Source: G963666705 sp963666705
GTDB lineage: Bacteria; Pseudomonadota; Alphaproteobacteria; CADEGL01
NCBI GenBank assembly: GCA_963666705.2
Contig: CAXXKO010000024.1
Span: forward strand, 1-64,000
Direction of reading: 5' to 3'
Length of the DNA stretch: 64,000 bases
Shown: positions 62,948 through 64,000 of the stretch, piece by piece
How the letters are laid out: every line of letters starts with the position of its first letter
Numbering within the stretch: the first letter of the stretch is position 1
The notes under the pieces: model-generated
The model's database searches: none
What the model saw: only the letters and a program-made list of their open reading frames with translations
Told to the model about the DNA's origin: nothing
Made by a program: the position numbers and the translations under genes

Positions 62948-63556
62948 ATGGCCGAAGCCGAGCTGCAAACCATCCCGGCGCGCAAGGGCGCCGCCGCCAA
63001 GGTATCCAAGGGCCAGAACGTGAAGGTGATCAACACCCACGGCTTCCAGATCGTGGACACCTGGGCCTTCAACGCCGCCGATTTGGCCGAATGCATGTCC
63101 ATGGAGCATTGCCGCGTGGCCCTCGACGGCCTGCGGCCCAAGGTCGGGGATTCGCTTGTCACCAACCAGCGCCGCCCCATCCTCACCTTCCTCGAGGACA
63201 CCTCGCCGGGCGTCCACGACATGCTGTTCGCCGCCTGCGACATCTACCGCTACCGTAGCCTCGGCATCGAGGAATACCACGACAACTGCACCGACAACCT
63301 GGCCAACGCCTTCAAGGACCTGGGCCTCGATCTGCCCGAGACGCCGTGCCCCTTCAACATGTTCCAGAACACCTGGTTCAACGAGAAGACCGGCCAATTC
63401 GACATGATCCCGCCCGTCGTCCGGCCCGGCGACCACGTGCTCATGCGGGCCGAGATGGACCTGGTGGTGGCCTTCTCCGCCTGCCCCATGGACGTGGTGC
63501 CCGTCAACGGACCCGACGGCGGCAACCCCGTGGAAGCGCACTTCCAGGTGATCTAG
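62948..63556 (+). CDS. DUF1989 (urea carboxylase-associated) family protein
   Basis: This 202-residue protein starts MAEAELQTIPARKGAAAKVS at 62948 behind AGGGAGGAGAGG; an earlier in-frame start overlaps the previous gene region. It has QIVDTWAFNAADLAECMSM, the Cys/His-containing CDIYRYRSLGIEEYHDNCTD and FNMFQNTWFNEKTGQFDM blocks of the DUF1989 fold. Relatives sit beside urea carboxylase genes and some act in guanidine-related metabolism. No urea carboxylase is within the window, so the substrate is unknown. Confidence 0.85.
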   Translation: MAEAELQTIPARKGAAAKVSKGQNVKVINTHGFQIVDTWAFNAADLAECMSMEHCRVALDGLRPKVGDSLVTNQRRPILTFLEDTSPGVHDMLFAACDIYRYRSLGIEEYHDNCTDNLANAFKDLGLDLPETPCPFNMFQNTWFNEKTGQFDMIPPVVRPGDHVLMRAEMDLVVAFSACPMDVVPVNGPDGGNPVEAHFQVI

Positions 63557-63591
63557 GGCAGGTGTCGGGCCGCGAACAAGGAGGCGAGCCC

Positions 63592-63978
63592 ATGGCACGA
63601 AAGCTGATCTCCTCCGGCTCCAAGTTCGAGGACATCCTCGGCTATTCGCGCGCGGTGCGGGACGGGGAGTGGGTGTTCCACTCGGGCACCACGGGTTTCG
63701 ACTACAAGACCCACACCATCCATCCCGGCATAGAGGAGCAGACGCGCCAGATGCTGGAGAACATGCGCTGGGGGCTCGGGGAAGCCGACGCGCGCTTTGA
63801 GGACGTGGTGCGTCTCCGCCTCTACCTTCTGCAATGGCGCGACTTCGAGACCGTGGCCCCCATCATCGGTGAGGTCTTCCGCGACATCCGGCCGGCCCAG
63901 ACCATGGTCACCGCCGCCTTCGCCGACCCCCGCATCCTCATCGAGATGGAGGCGACGGCCCTCGTGCGCGAAGGCTAA
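63592..63978 (+). CDS. RidA/YjgF-family protein
   Basis: This 128-residue protein has the RidA fold: SGSKFEDILGYSRAVRDGEW, SGTTGFDYKTHTIHPGIEEQ and TMVTAAFADPRILIEMEATA. The canonical substrate Arg near the end (usually in R..V) is not evident as such; instead DPRILIEME is seen. RidA proteins deaminate reactive imines. It follows the DUF1989 gene by 35 bases with AAGGAGG upstream, so the pair probably acts on one nitrogen compound. Confidence 0.85.
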   Translation: MARKLISSGSKFEDILGYSRAVRDGEWVFHSGTTGFDYKTHTIHPGIEEQTRQMLENMRWGLGEADARFEDVVRLRLYLLQWRDFETVAPIIGEVFRDIRPAQTMVTAAFADPRILIEMEATALVREG

Positions 63979-64000
63979 TCGCGACACCCCGGACAGGAGC

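Overview
The window reads as a high-GC alphaproteobacterial chromosome, most likely Rhodospirillales-like. This is inferred from gene order and families: a tRNA-Tyr/tRNA-Gly/tuf/tRNA-Trp/secE/nusG run, adk placed between secY and rpsM, an ATP12-type F1-ATPase assembly chaperone, and a propionyl-CoA carboxylase locus downstream of the alpha operon. No database search was possible.

Region 1 (1-6.8 kb) is a mobile-element junkyard. A frameshifted IS1595-family transposase runs off the left edge. Next is a complete IS1595-family element with 8-bp target duplications (element 662-1766). A Sel1-repeat lipoprotein gene follows, broken both by a frameshift and by an IS21-family element (2483-6397). 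That IS21 element was itself interrupted by an IS4-family element (2767-4090) inserted in istB.

Region 2 (6.8-11 kb) carries a YeeE/YedE transporter, a NIPSNAP-like protein paired with an acyl-CoA synthetase, and a divergent rlmB-type rRNA methyltransferase.

Region 3 (11-43.2 kb) is the core gene-expression supercluster: tRNA-Tyr, tRNA-Gly, tuf, tRNA-Trp, secE-nusG-rplKA-rplJL-rpoBC, rpsL-rpsG-fusA-tuf, then the complete S10, spc and alpha operons. Near-consensus promoters are visible before the tRNA/tuf genes, before rpsL, and across the adk stop codon before rpsM. Putative L1 and L10 autoregulatory leaders lie before rplK and rplJ. The two tuf genes are near-identical, encode the same protein, and use codons unlike their neighbours.

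Region 4 (43.2-55.3 kb) holds an HtrA-type protease, RarA, a RluA-family pseudouridine synthase, an AsmA-family protein and an ATP12 chaperone. It continues with pccB, a 2TM protein, pccA, acylphosphatase and an atypical 2-hydroxyacid dehydrogenase. A 264-bp IS630-type MITE and a 61-bp palindrome sit between the 2TM gene and pccA.

Region 5 (55.3-64 kb) has lipB facing a tRNA-Leu whose terminator is followed by a class-C-like group II intron with its reverse transcriptase. Then come mgtE and a compact branched-chain acyl-CoA catabolism module: a LiuR-like MerR regulator, a small DMT transporter, a thioesterase and isovaleryl-CoA dehydrogenase. A 36-bp perfect palindrome with three tandem GTTAAC units precedes the thioesterase and looks like an expanded LiuR operator. 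An orphan AbrB-type antitoxin, a DUF1989 protein and a RidA-family protein close the window.

No clear unknown defence or biosynthetic system was found. The most unusual signals are the expanded palindromic operator, the MITE that rebuilds a host stop codon, the codon-deviant tuf pair, the dehydrogenase lacking its catalytic residues between repeated GGGGACAG motifs, and the intron placed on a tRNA terminator.
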